From positions 3,629,501 to 3,693,500 of the forward strand of contig NZ_CP083951.1 in NCBI RefSeq assembly GCF_006440675.2: a DNA stretch of 64,000 bases, read 5' to 3'. Every line of letters begins with the position of its first letter. Position 1 is the stretch's first letter. A program made the position numbers and the translations under genes. This DNA comes from Mesorhizobium sp. B2-8-5. GTDB lineage: Bacteria > Pseudomonadota > Alphaproteobacteria > Rhizobiales > Rhizobiaceae. The notes beneath the pieces were generated by a model, which was not told the origin of the DNA, searched no databases, and saw only the letters and a list, made by a program, of their open reading frames with translations. Below, in pieces: positions 1 through 8,992 of this stretch.

Positions 1-55
1 GCGTATCCGCAAGGGGAATGTAACGGGCGGAAAAGCCCTGAACCGGAGAACAACG

Positions 56-1711
56 ATGACAATGTTCAAGAGCAACGGTGACCGCGTCCCGACGGTCATC
101 GAAAGCTACGCAGCCGAAGTCAAAAGCGGCCGGATGGACCGCCGCGAATTCCTGGCCATGGCGAGCGTGATGGGCGCTTCCACGGCGCTCGCCTACTCGA
201 TGGCGGGGATCGAGCCGGCCAAGGCCGCCGCGATCGTGCCCGGCAAGAAGGGCGGCATCCTGAAGATGCAGATGATCATCAAGGACATGAAGGATCCGCG
301 CGCCTGGGACTGGTCGGAAATCGCCAACGTCATGCGCCAGTGCAACGACTACATGATCCGCTACACCACCGATTTCACCTTCGAGGGCCATCTGGTCGAG
401 AGTTGGGAGGTGAGCGACGACGCCACCGAATACACGCTGCATCTGCGCAAGGGCGTGAAATGGTCGAATGGCGACGACTTCAACGCCGACGACATCGTCC
501 ATAATATCGAACGCTGGTGCGATAAGGCGGCCGAGGGCAATTCGATGGCCGGCCGCATGGGCTCGCTGATCGATCCCGCCACCAAGAAGGCCGCCGCCGG
601 CGCCATCGCCAAGCTCGACGACCACACGGTGAAGCTGAAATGCAACCAGTCGGACGTCACCATCATCCCGGGCTTCTCCGATTATCCGGCGGTCATCGTC
701 CATCGGGACTTCGACAAAAACGGCGCCGACATGCTCAAGACGCCCGGCACCGGCCCGTATGAACTGATCTCCTACAAGGTCGGCGAGTCGGCTTCGGTGC
801 GGCGGCGCAAGGACTTCACCTGGTTCGGCGGCGAGCCCTATCTCGATGGCGTCGACTGGACCGACTACGGCTCGGATGCGTCCAACCCCGCCATCGGCAG
901 CGCCTTCGAGGCCGGCGAGATCGATTGCAACTACCAGACCGTCGGCGGCACCGTCGACCTCTATGACAGCATGGGCCTGGTCAAGGAGCAGGTGGTCACC
1001 GCCGGCACGATCGTGCTGCGCACCAACGTGACCAACAAGCCCTACGACGACAAGCGGGTGCGCAACGCCATCCAGCTCGCCGTCGACAACGAGACCGTGC
1101 TGAAGCTCGGCTATAGCGGCCTCGGGCAAGTTGCCGAGAACCACCATGTCTGCCCGATCCATCCGGAATATTACGCGCTGCCCAAAGTTCCGCGCGACTT
1201 GGCGAAGGCCAAGGCGCTGATGGCGGAGGCTGGCCAGACGGACCACGAGTTCGAGCTCATTTCCTATGACGCCGACTATGTGAAGGATCCGGCCGACGTC
1301 GTCGCTGCGCAGATGCGCGACGCCGGCTTCAAGGTCAAGCGCACCATCATCCCGGGCTCGTCCTTCTGGAACGACTGGACGAAATATCCGTGGTCGACCA
1401 CCGACTGGGGCATGAGGCCGCTCGGCGTGCAGGTGCTGGCGATCGCCTATCGCAGCGGCGAGGCGTGGAACGAGTCCGGCTACGCCAATCCGGACTTCGA
1501 CAAGAAGCTTAACGAGGCGATGGCCATCGCCGACCCCGAGAAGCGCAAGGAACTGATGAAGGACGTCGAGTTCATCCTGCAGGACTCAGGCATCCTCGTC
1601 CAGGCGTTCTGGCGCTCGCTCTACCGTCACCACGCCGCCTATGTGAAAAACCTTGGCATGCATCAGACGTTTGAACTGCAACTGGACAAGGTCTGGCTGG
1701 ACAAGGCCTGA
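56..1711 (+). CDS. ABC transporter substrate-binding protein, peptide/nickel type (SBP_bac_5), Tat-exported
   Basis: A 551-aa periplasmic solute-binding protein of the DppA/OppA class, expected to deliver a peptide- or amine-like ligand to an ABC importer. Residues 29-37 read RREFLAMAS, a twin-arginine motif followed by a hydrophobic stretch (about 34-50) and an Ala-rich cleavage region. The rest has the family layout, including a segment describing a growing binding domain near [17 protein letters not shown]. The start follows a GGAGAA box seven bases upstream. No permease or ATPase gene follows, so they may lie upstream of the window or elsewhere. The next gene, a dimethylglycine-dehydrogenase-like flavoprotein, suggests a methylated amine or amino-acid ligand, but this is inference. 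Family call is secure; ligand unknown. Confidence 0.9.
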   Translation: MTMFKSNGDRVPTVIESYAAEVKSGRMDRREFLAMASVMGASTALAYSMAGIEPAKAAAIVPGKKGGILKMQMIIKDMKDPRAWDWSEIANVMRQCNDYMIRYTTDFTFEGHLVESWEVSDDATEYTLHLRKGVKWSNGDDFNADDIVHNIERWCDKAAEGNSMAGRMGSLIDPATKKAAAGAIAKLDDHTVKLKCNQSDVTIIPGFSDYPAVIVHRDFDKNGADMLKTPGTGPYELISYKVGESASVRRRKDFTWFGGEPYLDGVDWTDYGSDASNPAIGSAFEAGEIDCNYQTVGGTVDLYDSMGLVKEQVVTAGTIVLRTNVTNKPYDDKRVRNAIQLAVDNETVLKLGYSGLGQVAENHHVCPIHPEYYALPKVPRDLAKAKALMAEAGQTDHEFELISYDADYVKDPADVVAAQMRDAGFKVKRTIIPGSSFWNDWTKYPWSTTDWGMRPLGVQVLAIAYRSGEAWNESGYANPDFDKKLNEAMAIADPEKRKELMKDVEFILQDSGILVQAFWRSLYRHHAAYVKNLGMHQTFELQLDKVWLDKA

Positions 1712-1857
1712 AGCGGTCAATCGCGACAAATATCTCAGGGGCGTGTTGCGCCCCTGAATTCGCCGGCGACTGTGATTGCCCAGTCGGCTAAACCAACTCG
1801 CAGAGCGTTTCGAAAGAACGCGAGACAAGTCGCCGAACAAAGGGAAGAAACCTCGAT

Positions 1858-4275
1858 ATGCGTACTCATGCACAAGCCGTTGTCATTGGCGGCGGTCTGA
1901 TCGGCTGCTCGATCCTCTATCACCTCGCCAAGTTCGGCTGGACGGATGTGGTCCTCCTGGAGCGCAGCGAGCTGACTTCCGGTTCGACCTGGCACGCGGC
2001 CGCCAACATCCACGGCCTGCATGATTCAACCAATATCAGCCGCCTGCAGCATTACACGATGGCGCTCTACAAGGAGCTGGAGGCCGAGACCGGCCAGGGC
2101 TGCGGCATCTTCCAGCCGGGCTCGCTCTATCTCGCCCAGACGGAGGCGCGCGAGCATCAGCTGAGGCTGCAGGAAGCCAAGGCGCGGCGCTACAAGATGA
2201 ATTTCTACGAAGTCGGCCGCGATGAAGCCGAGCGGCTGCATCCGCTGGTCGATTTCGACGGCATTCGCTGCATCATGTATGAGCCGGAGGGCGGCAATGT
2301 CGATCCGTCGGGGGTGACGGCGGCCTATGCCGCGGGTGCCCGCCAGCGCGGCGCCGAGATCCATCGCTTCACACCGGTCACGGCGACCGAGGCGCAAGCG
2401 GACGGCAGCTGGATCGTGCGCACGCCGAAGGGCGACATCCGCACGCAATGGGTGGTCAACGCCGCCGGCCTGTGGGGCAGGGAGGTCGCCGCCATGGCCG
2501 GGCTGCAATTGCCGCTGATCCCGACCGAGCACCAGTATTTCGTCACCGAGACCATTCCCGAGATCGCCTCGATGGGCCGGCGCCTGCCGTCGGTCGCCGA
2601 TCGCGACGGCGAGTATTATCTGCGCCAGGAAGGCCTGGGGCTGCTCATCGGCGCCTATGAGCGCAACATGAAATTCTGGGCCGAGGACAGCACGCCGATG
2701 GATTTCGGCCACGAGCTGTTTCCCGACGACCTCGACCGCATCGAGGAAAACATGATGCGCGCCGTCCAGCGTGTCCCGGCCGCCGCTACCGCCGGCGTCA
2801 AGAAGGTGATCAACGGCCCGATGATCTGGTCTCCCGACAGCGCCGTGCTGTTCGGGCCGGTGCCGGAGCTCAGCAACTATTTCTGCTGCAACGGCATCAT
2901 CCCGGGCTTCTCGCAATCGGGCGGCATGGGCAAGCTTGCGGCCGAATGGATGATCGAGGGCGAGCCGACGCTCGACATGTTCGGCTGGGACATGGCGCGC
3001 TTCGGCCATTGGGCCGGCAAGGCCTTCACCAAGGCTCGCGTGCAGGACCAGTACAGCCATCGTTTCAAGATCCATTTCCCGAACGAGGAGCGCGCCGCCG
3101 GCCGTCCGGTGCGGACCCGTCCGGTCTACGAGATGCAGAAGCAAATGGGCGCGGTATTCGGCCTCAATTTCGGCTGGGAACATCCGCTGTGGTTCGCCGC
3201 CGAAGGCGAGCCGCGCGAGGAGACGATCGGCTTCACGCGCCAGAACTGGTGGGCGCCGGTCGGCCGCGAAGCCCGCATGCTGCGCGAGCATGCCGGCATC
3301 ATCGACATCTCCAATTTCGCCAAATACGAGGTGAAGGGGCCGGACGCGGAAGCCTGGCTGAATGCGGTCTTCGCCAACCGCATGCCGAGCAAGGTCGGCA
3401 ACTCCTGCCTGACGCCGCTGATCGGCAAGCGTGGCGGCATAGCCGGCGACTTCACCGTGACGAGGCTGGTGGACGACGAGTTCATGGTGATCGGGTCGGG
3501 CATGGCCGAGCGCTTCCACCAGCGCTTCTTCAAGTCCGTGCCGCTGCCGGCGGGCACGACCTTCCGCTCGCGCACGGAGGAGCTTGGCGGCTTCAACGTC
3601 GCCGGGCCGAAATCGCGCGAACTGCTGCAGCGGCTGACCAATGACGACCTGTCGAACGAGGCCTTCCCGTTCATGCGCTCGCGCCAGATTGCGGTCGCCG
3701 GCGTCGATGTCGTGGCGCTGAGGGTCTCCTTCACCGGCGATCTCGGCTGGGAGCTGCATTGCCAGGCAGCCGACCAGGTCGAGCTCTATCGCGCGCTGCT
3801 CAAGGCAGGCGCGGAAGTCGGCGCCGGACCGGTCGGCTCGCGGGCACTGATGTCGCTGCGCGTCGAGAAGGGCTACGGCAGCTGGAGCCGCGAATATTCG
3901 CCGGAATACTGGCCGCAGGAGGTCAAGCTCGACAGGCTGATCAAGACGGACAAGGAATTCCTCAACCGCGAAGCCTATCTCGCCGTCGCCGACAAGCCGG
4001 CGCGGGACGAACTGATCATGCTTTCCGTCTCGGCCAAGGATGCCGACGCCACCGGCGGCGAGCCGATCTTCCTGCCGGACGGCACGCCGATCGGCCAGGT
4101 GTCGTCCGGCGCCTATGGCTATTTCGTCGATCAGTCGCTGGCCATGGGCTACGTCAAGGCCGGAACCGCCAAGGCGGGCGACAAGGTGACCGTCGCCATT
4201 CTGGGCAGGCCGCATGACGCGGTGCTGCTCGCGCATCCGCCGTTCGATCCGGAAGGCAAGCGGCTGCGGTCGTAG
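1858..4275 (+). CDS. FAD-dependent oxidoreductase with aminomethyltransferase domain (dimethylglycine/sarcosine dehydrogenase-like)
   Basis: An 805-aa fusion of an N-terminal DAO-type flavoprotein (about 1-370), a short linking FAO_M-like part, and C-terminal GcvT folate-binding domains (about 430-800). The dinucleotide motif GGGLIG lies at residues 11-16. The segment SGSTWHAAA at 41-49 contains a His at 46 at the position where the dimethylglycine dehydrogenase family binds FAD covalently. Family members remove N-methyl groups from dimethylglycine, sarcosine or similar amines and pass the one-carbon unit to tetrahydrofolate. The gene starts 146 bp after the solute-binding protein and is preceded by GGGAAGAAA, so co-transcription is plausible. 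The exact substrate cannot be read from the sequence. Confidence 0.9.
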   Translation: MRTHAQAVVIGGGLIGCSILYHLAKFGWTDVVLLERSELTSGSTWHAAANIHGLHDSTNISRLQHYTMALYKELEAETGQGCGIFQPGSLYLAQTEAREHQLRLQEAKARRYKMNFYEVGRDEAERLHPLVDFDGIRCIMYEPEGGNVDPSGVTAAYAAGARQRGAEIHRFTPVTATEAQADGSWIVRTPKGDIRTQWVVNAAGLWGREVAAMAGLQLPLIPTEHQYFVTETIPEIASMGRRLPSVADRDGEYYLRQEGLGLLIGAYERNMKFWAEDSTPMDFGHELFPDDLDRIEENMMRAVQRVPAAATAGVKKVINGPMIWSPDSAVLFGPVPELSNYFCCNGIIPGFSQSGGMGKLAAEWMIEGEPTLDMFGWDMARFGHWAGKAFTKARVQDQYSHRFKIHFPNEERAAGRPVRTRPVYEMQKQMGAVFGLNFGWEHPLWFAAEGEPREETIGFTRQNWWAPVGREARMLREHAGIIDISNFAKYEVKGPDAEAWLNAVFANRMPSKVGNSCLTPLIGKRGGIAGDFTVTRLVDDEFMVIGSGMAERFHQRFFKSVPLPAGTTFRSRTEELGGFNVAGPKSRELLQRLTNDDLSNEAFPFMRSRQIAVAGVDVVALRVSFTGDLGWELHCQAADQVELYRALLKAGAEVGAGPVGSRALMSLRVEKGYGSWSREYSPEYWPQEVKLDRLIKTDKEFLNREAYLAVADKPARDELIMLSVSAKDADATGGEPIFLPDGTPIGQVSSGAYGYFVDQSLAMGYVKAGTAKAGDKVTVAILGRPHDAVLLAHPPFDPEGKRLRS

Positions 4276-4325
4276 TGGCCGCTATTGCTTGAGAATTGGT
4301 CGGCGGCGACCGTGCCGCCGACGGC

Positions 4326-5243
4326 TCAGCCGCAGAACCGGTCCAGCCAATGGCGGGCGAGGTCGGAGCGGCGGCAGACCCAGATGTCCGGATTCGACGT
4401 GACCTTGTCGAGGAAGCGCTCCAGCCCGATCATGCGACCCGGCCGCGCCGCCAGCCGGCAATGCAGCGACACCGTCATCATGCGCGGGGTCTTCTGGCCT
4501 TCCTTCAGAAGCCAGTCGACGCCGTCGCTGACATATTCGAAGAACTGGCTGCCCGTCTCCAGGCCCGAACCGCGCGAAAAACGGCTGTCGTTGTTGTCGA
4601 AGCTGTGCGGCACGACAAGGTGCCGCCTGGCGCCGACGTCGACGAAATAGGGCAGGTCGTCATTGTAGTCGTCGCAGTCGAACAGGAAGCCGCCATGTTC
4701 GACCACCAGCCGCCTCGTGTTGAGGCTTGGCCGGCCGGTGTACCAGCCCTGCGGATCGATGCCGGTGACCTTGCGGACCGCATCCACCGTCATGGCTATA
4801 TGCTGGCGCTCTTCCTCTTCGCTGAGCGGCGCGTAGTCGATCCAGCGCCAGCCATGGCAGACAATGTCGCTGCCAAGTGCCGTGATCGCCTTGCCCGCGG
4901 CCGGATTGAGCTCCACCGCGCGCCCGACGACGTAGAAGGTCGGGATCACACCCTTGTCCTGGAACAGCGAGATCAGCCGCCAGACGCCGACGCGCGAACC
5001 GTACTCGTAAAGCGATTCCATGTTGCGGTTGCGCAGACCGGGTGCGGCGGGCGCCACGGCAAGGTCGGAGAGGATCGCTTCGGAGACGCCGTCGCCTTCG
5101 CCGATGCTGTATTCGGCGCCTTCCTCATAGTTGACGACGATGTTGAGCGCCAGTTTCGCGCCGCCGGGCCACTCAGCCTGCGGAGGCTGCTCGCCATAGC
5201 CGATGAAATCGCGGGCAGGCAGATACGGCATATGTGACGTCAC
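4326..5243 (-). CDS. Polysaccharide deacetylase family protein, PuuE/allantoinase-like
   Basis: A 305-aa protein of the NodB-homology (carbohydrate esterase 4) fold in the variant used by PuuE-type metal-independent allantoinases. Visible features are the N-terminal NIVVNYEEGAEYS stretch, the ATW-like NMESLYEYGSR region, CHGWRWIDY in the middle and a C-terminal ISLHCRL-like segment. Proteins of this group act on cyclic amides or related nitrogen compounds rather than on chitin. It is convergent with the flavoprotein gene (50 bp apart) and stands 27 bp downstream of the aminotransferase gene on the same strand, so the two minus-strand genes probably form an operon. Allantoinase activity is possible, but allantoin pathway partners are absent here. 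Confidence 0.82.
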   Translation of the reverse strand: MTSHMPYLPARDFIGYGEQPPQAEWPGGAKLALNIVVNYEEGAEYSIGEGDGVSEAILSDLAVAPAAPGLRNRNMESLYEYGSRVGVWRLISLFQDKGVIPTFYVVGRAVELNPAAGKAITALGSDIVCHGWRWIDYAPLSEEEERQHIAMTVDAVRKVTGIDPQGWYTGRPSLNTRRLVVEHGGFLFDCDDYNDDLPYFVDVGARRHLVVPHSFDNNDSRFSRGSGLETGSQFFEYVSDGVDWLLKEGQKTPRMMTVSLHCRLAARPGRMIGLERFLDKVTSNPDIWVCRRSDLARHWLDRFCG

Positions 5244-5270
5244 GTCTTGAAAATCCCCTCCGATGGAGCC

Positions 5271-6347
5271 CTACCAGCATTGCCGGCCGCGCATGGCGGT
5301 CAGGGCGCGCAGCGTGCGGTCCATGACATCCTGCGGCCCGACCGTGATGCGCAGGCAGTCGGTCAGGCCGTAACCGGAGAGGCCGCGCGTGATGATATCG
5401 GCGCCGCGCAAAGCGTTGTCGGCGGTGGTGGCTGCCGCCGCGTCGGCAAAGCGGACCAGGACGAAATTCGTCCGGCTTTCGGGAACCTCGTATCCGGCGG
5501 CCCGCAAGCCCTGCGCGAAGCGGTCGCGGATATCGGCGGTGCGCGCCACGATGCCGCGCGTATAGGCCTGGTCCTCGACCGCCGCGACACCCATGGCGAG
5601 GCTGACCGTCGAGACCTGGTTGGAATTCTGCATCTTGCGCACTTCGGCGGCGACCTGCGGCGCGAACAGCCCCCAGCCGACGCGCGCGCCGGCCAGCCCG
5701 TAGGCCTTGGACAGGGTGCGCAGGACCACGGTGTCGCCGCGCCCAGCCAGCGCAAAGACGGCTTGCGGATCCTGGTCGTCGAATTCGCCATAGGCCTGGT
5801 CGATCACCAGGAGAACGTTGCCGGGCAGCGCCGCGCGCAGGCGCAGCAACTCGGCGTTCTTGATGCGCGTGCTGGTCGGGTTACCCGGGTTGCAGACGAA
5901 GACGACGCGCGTTGCCGGCGTGAGAGCCGCAAGGATGGCATCGATCGACACCTCGAAGCCGCGCTCCGCAGCCTTGACGTAGGTCGCCCCGACGCGCGCG
6001 GCCGCCGAGGCGGCGAAATTATAGGCATAGTCCGTGCCCAGCACTTGCGTGCCCGGACCGGCGAAGGCCGCTAAGGTGCAGGCGATCAGCTCCATCGAGC
6101 CCGCGCCGCACAGGACAAGATCGCGATCGACCCCATAGGCCCTGGCGATCGCATCGCGCAGCAAGGTCCAGTCTGGGTCCGGATAAAGGTGGCTGCGCGC
6201 CACGGCGTCGCGGCCGGCCTCGATCGCCTTGGGGCTGGGCGGGAAGGCGCTCTCGTTCTGGGCCAGCGTCGGCCGGTCATACCCGCCGAAATTCGCCAGC
6301 GCGAAAGCGGACATGGCCTCGATATGGGCGGTGGCTTTCAGGGGCAC
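5271..6347 (-). CDS. Pyridoxal-phosphate aminotransferase, histidinol-phosphate aminotransferase-like
   Basis: A 358-aa fold-type I class I/II aminotransferase. The cofactor lysine is at about residue 214 in TLSKAYGLAGARVGWG; NPGNPT lies at about 152-157 and the Asp/Tyr pair in VIDQAYGEF at about 181-189. These are the signatures of HisC and its many catabolic relatives. Its position upstream of the PuuE-like gene, opposite an amine-oxidising flavoprotein, argues for a catabolic or salvage role rather than the primary histidine pathway, but that is inference. An alternative internal start exists at Met12. No strong Shine-Dalgarno sequence is visible before the chosen start. Confidence 0.85.
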   Translation of the reverse strand: MPLKATAHIEAMSAFALANFGGYDRPTLAQNESAFPPSPKAIEAGRDAVARSHLYPDPDWTLLRDAIARAYGVDRDLVLCGAGSMELIACTLAAFAGPGTQVLGTDYAYNFAASAAARVGATYVKAAERGFEVSIDAILAALTPATRVVFVCNPGNPTSTRIKNAELLRLRAALPGNVLLVIDQAYGEFDDQDPQAVFALAGRGDTVVLRTLSKAYGLAGARVGWGLFAPQVAAEVRKMQNSNQVSTVSLAMGVAAVEDQAYTRGIVARTADIRDRFAQGLRAAGYEVPESRTNFVLVRFADAAAATTADNALRGADIITRGLSGYGLTDCLRITVGPQDVMDRTLRALTAMRGRQCW

Positions 6348-6509
6348 GGTATACAGATCCGGCTATCAGCTTGTCGGCAAGGTTTTCCGCAATGAGGCTA
6401 AGGCAGGGCGGCCAACCCGCAAAGCAAAATTCGCCGGCACAATGACTATGGGAATTTGGCCCATGCGGGGTGGGTGGAGGCGGCGCCGGACCAGGCTCTG
6501 TTTCGTCAA

Positions 6510-6626
6510 TTAGCGGGGCCAGCCAGCTTTATTCGCTATCAGCGCGATCGAGATTGTCATCAAAAGCACGATCGATGTCCAAATCACCATGTTTGCGGAC
6601 AGGCGCCAGCGGCGACCTTGTCTCAT
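6510..6626 (-). CDS. Possible 38-aa single-pass membrane protein
   Basis: A short reading frame with a basic N-terminus (RQGRRWRLS) and one hydrophobic helix, MVIWTSIVLLMTISIALIA, followed by a short polar end. The positive-inside charge pattern is right for a small inner-membrane protein. There is no good Shine-Dalgarno sequence upstream, so the coding call rests only on the composition. It lies in a stretch devoid of larger genes together with several other minute proteins. Function unknown. Confidence 0.35.
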   Translation of the reverse strand: MRQGRRWRLSANMVIWTSIVLLMTISIALIANKAGWPR

Positions 6627-6839
6627 GCGTTTCGCCAACGATCGGCTTGATTGGCGCCCTCGCATTTCCCCAAGCTATCCCCACAGCCGCAGCCTATCGC
6701 AAGCAGGAGCGATTGTAGCTTGCTGCACGGAGGCGGAATAATGTGAAGGAATGAGGCGGACCCACTGGGCGCCTCGCGAGTATTGGCCGCTGGTTCAGAT
6801 TTCCCCCCATGTGCTGCTCAATGTTTTTGCCAGAGATGG

Positions 6840-7028
6840 TTACATGTCGTATCGGGGGACCAGCTTCGGCGATCGCAGTTCCTGGGCCATCTTTGCCGCT
6901 TGGAAGACCGTCATAAGAACGTAGGTCGTTTCACCTTCGGTCGAGTTTATGGCCAAGACCACGCGGCCAATCTCGTCACTCATGGCGCACGACCAGTCTT
7001 TGACTGCAATTGCCCGTTTTCCCGCCAT
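6840..7028 (-). CDS. Small conserved-looking hypothetical protein, 62 aa
   Basis: Starting at MAGKRAIAVKDW, this frame gives a 62-aa protein with alternating strand-like and helical parts (GRVVLAINSTEGETTYVLM, then VFQAAKMAQELRS). The start is preceded by GGAAGGCAGGGG within 15 bases, a plausible ribosome-binding site. The frame stays open upstream for 23 more residues, but these are Pro/Gln-rich and unlikely to be translated. The composition is that of a real soluble protein, unlike the overlapping opposite-strand frame. No family recognised. Confidence 0.5.
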   Translation of the reverse strand: MAGKRAIAVKDWSCAMSDEIGRVVLAINSTEGETTYVLMTVFQAAKMAQELRSPKLVPRYDM

Positions 7029-7339
7029 GTGCCCCTGCCTTCCTTTCGGAAGGTTATTTGGCGTCGTGAAGACCAGCAATTTGGACTGAATGCCCATTCC
7101 GTTGGGCCTAACGTCGGTCTCTACCCTTGTTTGTCTTCAACTCATGAGCAATCGAAATGCCCGTCGTCGGATTGGCGAATTGCGGTGGCTAATGATCAAA
7201 GCCAGCGCTCCTGGATTCAGCAATCCGAGGCCGGCTGCAAAAGGAAAAGGTGCAGTGTCACCGTAATTCCCTCAGCCTCGCGTGCCGGCTCTTTCGTCCC
7301 GAAACGAGACACATCTGAGGCGAGTGTTGCCGCAGAGCT

Positions 7340-7470
7340 ACAGCGCAGCATCCGGATTTTGTTCTACAAACGAGGTTGCGTAGGGTTTCCTGGACACGGC
7401 GGACCGTCTGGAACTAGGGGCGCAAGCATGAGGGAGATGGCCCGCCGGCTTCGGTCGGCGGGTCTTTCTT
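7340..7470 (+). ncRNA. Candidate small RNA ending in an intrinsic terminator
   Basis: A GC-rich hairpin, CCCGCCG then a short GCTTCGGT loop then CGGCGGG, is followed by TCTTTCTTT on the plus strand (about 7442-7470). This is a typical Rho-independent terminator. No plausible protein gene lies directly upstream, so the terminator may end a small RNA whose body includes the 7380-7440 segment. The 5' end is a guess; no clear promoter was identified. Confidence 0.3.
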
Positions 7471-7688
7471 TAGCTATCGATCTCCAGTGGGCTTATGCCC
7501 CGGCTGCACATGTCAGATGACTTGGCGATTCGAGAGCGGCTTTGGGAACAGGGTGCAGGGCAAGACCGGCGCGCCGCCACCCAAGTGGCTCGCCAAGGAA
7601 GGGCGAGGAGATGCTGCGCCACGCCTCACTGCGGGATTCCGCGAAGATTAGCCGGGTCACCGCTGAGAGAAATGGCTGGCGTGGAAAA

Positions 7689-7721
7689 GGTCCGCACCAA
7701 AACGCTACGCAGGTGCGGACC
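7689..7721. terminator. Perfect 10-bp hairpin, terminator-like on both strands
   Basis: GGTCCGCACC at 7689-7698 and GGTGCGGACC at 7712-7721 form a perfect ten-pair stem with a 13-base loop. CTGCTCTTTT follows on the plus strand and CTTTTCC follows on the minus strand. The site could terminate transcription in either direction or be the relic of a palindromic repeat. Confidence 0.45.
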
Positions 7722-8144
7722 CTGCTCTTTTCCGCTGAACGCGGGCTCAGGCGAGCCGTAGTTCCCGCGCCCGGAAGGATGTTGATGATTGCGCGCCCCG
7801 GAATATGCGTCACTTCCTTCATTGTGAGTATCTGATGCATCTTTCCGACGAAGCAGCCCGACAGCCTGTTGGGGTAGGAAGCGGACGGGCCGCCGGGCCT
7901 AACCGGCCAAGGGCTGGAGGCCGGCTGAGTCGTAGCGTAATATTAGCGGCTGCGCATAAAAACCCTGGGCTGCCATTTTCCCCAGTTTTAGCCGCTGTCA
8001 GAAGTGCGGCAGCCGAGAGTGGATGAGCGCGCAGCTATTTCACGCGACCGGCGAGCAGGCCCATACGATCCGCTTTCGGCGGCTTGTCGAAATCCGGCGG
8101 GAGAAGCGGGTGATCTGGCGCGATGAGCAAAGGACAGCAGGAGC

Positions 8145-8221
8145 GGCCCGGCAGGCTGGCAGCTGCCAGCAAACGCCGGGCCTAGCCGATGGGTCTCGGG
8201 GGCGAGACACGGCACCGGCTA
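8145..8221. repeat. Two adjacent strong hairpins (structured element)
   Basis: The first hairpin pairs GGCCCGGC (8145-8152) with GCCGGGCC (8175-8182) and encloses the perfect palindrome CTGGCAGCTGCCAG (8156-8169). It abuts a second hairpin pairing TAGCCG (8183-8188) with CGGCTA (about 8215-8221) around an inner TCTCG/CGAGA stem. The two stems stack without spacing. No U-tract follows on either strand, so a simple terminator is unlikely. It lies just downstream of the small gene at 8237-8443. Confidence 0.45.
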
Positions 8222-8236
8222 ACGACAACCAGCGCG

Positions 8237-8443
8237 CTAATTCCCGCGCCGTCTGGCTCTTGATCCTGGCACGGTTTCACACGGATTTTCGGCCAATCTG
8301 GCGAGCCGCCGATCTCTCAGCCACAGGGATTTCTTGCTTTCCCGTCTCTCATGGCGAGCATCAAAAGCGGCCGATTGGCCTTGCATCGATGCGATGGCAT
8401 AGTCGGCTCTGTTGGTTCGATAGTCTTCCTTTTGGATGGTCAT
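8237..8443 (-). CDS. Small basic hypothetical protein, 68 aa
   Basis: A 68-aa frame beginning MTIQKEDYRTNRADY. A GGAGG ribosome-binding site lies seven bases before the ATG, which is the best start signal in this accessory stretch and decides the start over the upstream Met. The protein is rich in Arg and Glu, with a helical middle (AAFDARHERRESKKSLWL) and a very basic C-terminus ending RARRRGN, so nucleic-acid or membrane-surface contact is conceivable. No family recognised. The double hairpin at 8145-8221 lies 16 bp past its stop codon. Confidence 0.5.
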   Translation of the reverse strand: MTIQKEDYRTNRADYAIASMQGQSAAFDARHERRESKKSLWLRDRRLARLAENPCETVPGSRARRRGN

Positions 8444-8603
8444 TGGTATTCCTCCCGCGGGGGCTTTCCCTCCATAAAGCGGATCGAGGCCAATGGCCGC
8501 CAATAAATCGCAGGAGTCTACAAATTGAGGATTGTATTAAAATGATACACACCCGCGCTGGCAGCAATCTAAAGCGGGTGGCTGCGGCTTCATTCCTGTG
8601 ATG

Positions 8604-8632
8604 AAAAGGGGCCGGAGCGAGACGATGGCCCC
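8604..8632 (-). terminator. Intrinsic terminator of the 59-aa gene
   Basis: Read on the minus strand, GGGGCC, a 13-base loop and GGCCCC are followed at once by TTTTCATC. The hairpin begins four bases after the stop codon of the small gene at 8637-8816, which supports that gene being transcribed. Confidence 0.65.
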
Positions 8633-8636
8633 TCGG

Positions 8637-8816
8637 CTATCGCTTTAGCAAATCGCGATTGATGGTGATGGTAGGTGGCCTCCACCCGCCCGGCATATCC
8701 AAGGATGCCTCACGGAAACTTCGCTCGACGTCGGCGGTATAGGTGCCGTCGTTTTCGAAGCGGTCCCAGAGGATGAAGCCAGTGATGAACGCGGTCACGA
8801 TAAGGGGCCAGCGCAT
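8637..8816 (-). CDS. Small membrane or exported protein, 59 aa
   Basis: The frame begins MRWPLIVTAFITGFILWDRF, a hydrophobic N-terminal helix, followed by a polar part (DGTYTADVERSFREASLD) and a tail containing MPGGWRPPTITINRDLL. The start is preceded by GAGGGAGG. The frame extends further upstream without a good start and was trimmed. A terminator follows directly. The N-terminal helix can be a membrane anchor that places the rest in the periplasm. Function unknown. Confidence 0.6.
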   Translation of the reverse strand: MRWPLIVTAFITGFILWDRFENDGTYTADVERSFREASLDMPGGWRPPTITINRDLLKR

Positions 8817-8992
8817 CGGAACCTCCCTCAAAGTCCCGAATGGCATTATCTGCCTGCGGTAGGACAAATATAAGCAGTTGCTAATGTTCAGCCCGCGAAG
8901 GCGTGGACGGTGTTGAGGCCCAAGGTTGAAATAGCCACGATCTGGCATCTTTCCTGCATTGGACCCTTTCGAGAGCGGAAAGGGATGACGAG

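Larger units (their letters stand above)
7029..8144. other. 1.1-kb stretch without a convincing protein gene
   Basis: Frames here are short, overlap in conflicting directions and have shadow-like composition rich in Arg, Ser and Pro. I see two possible RNA-level structures, listed separately: a terminator-like hairpin at 7439-7470 and a ten-pair hairpin at 7689-7721. The rest looks like decayed accessory DNA. A 40-aa frame at 7144-7266 (MSNRNARRRIG...) has no ribosome-binding site and was not called. Confidence 0.5.

Noticed and set aside
2026..4236. A 736-codon open frame antisense to the dimethylglycine-dehydrogenase-like gene
   Set aside because: It mirrors the third-position GC bias of the real gene, has His/Arg/Gly-rich shadow composition and no family features.
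6783..7520. A 245-codon plus-strand frame in the accessory stretch
   Set aside because: Composition is not protein-like (many Cys, Arg, Ser, Pro), no ribosome-binding site, and it overlaps the better-supported minus-strand 62-aa gene.
8023..8601. A 192-codon plus-strand frame
   Set aside because: It runs across strong hairpins and opposite to the 68-aa gene that has a clear ribosome-binding site; no recognisable domain.
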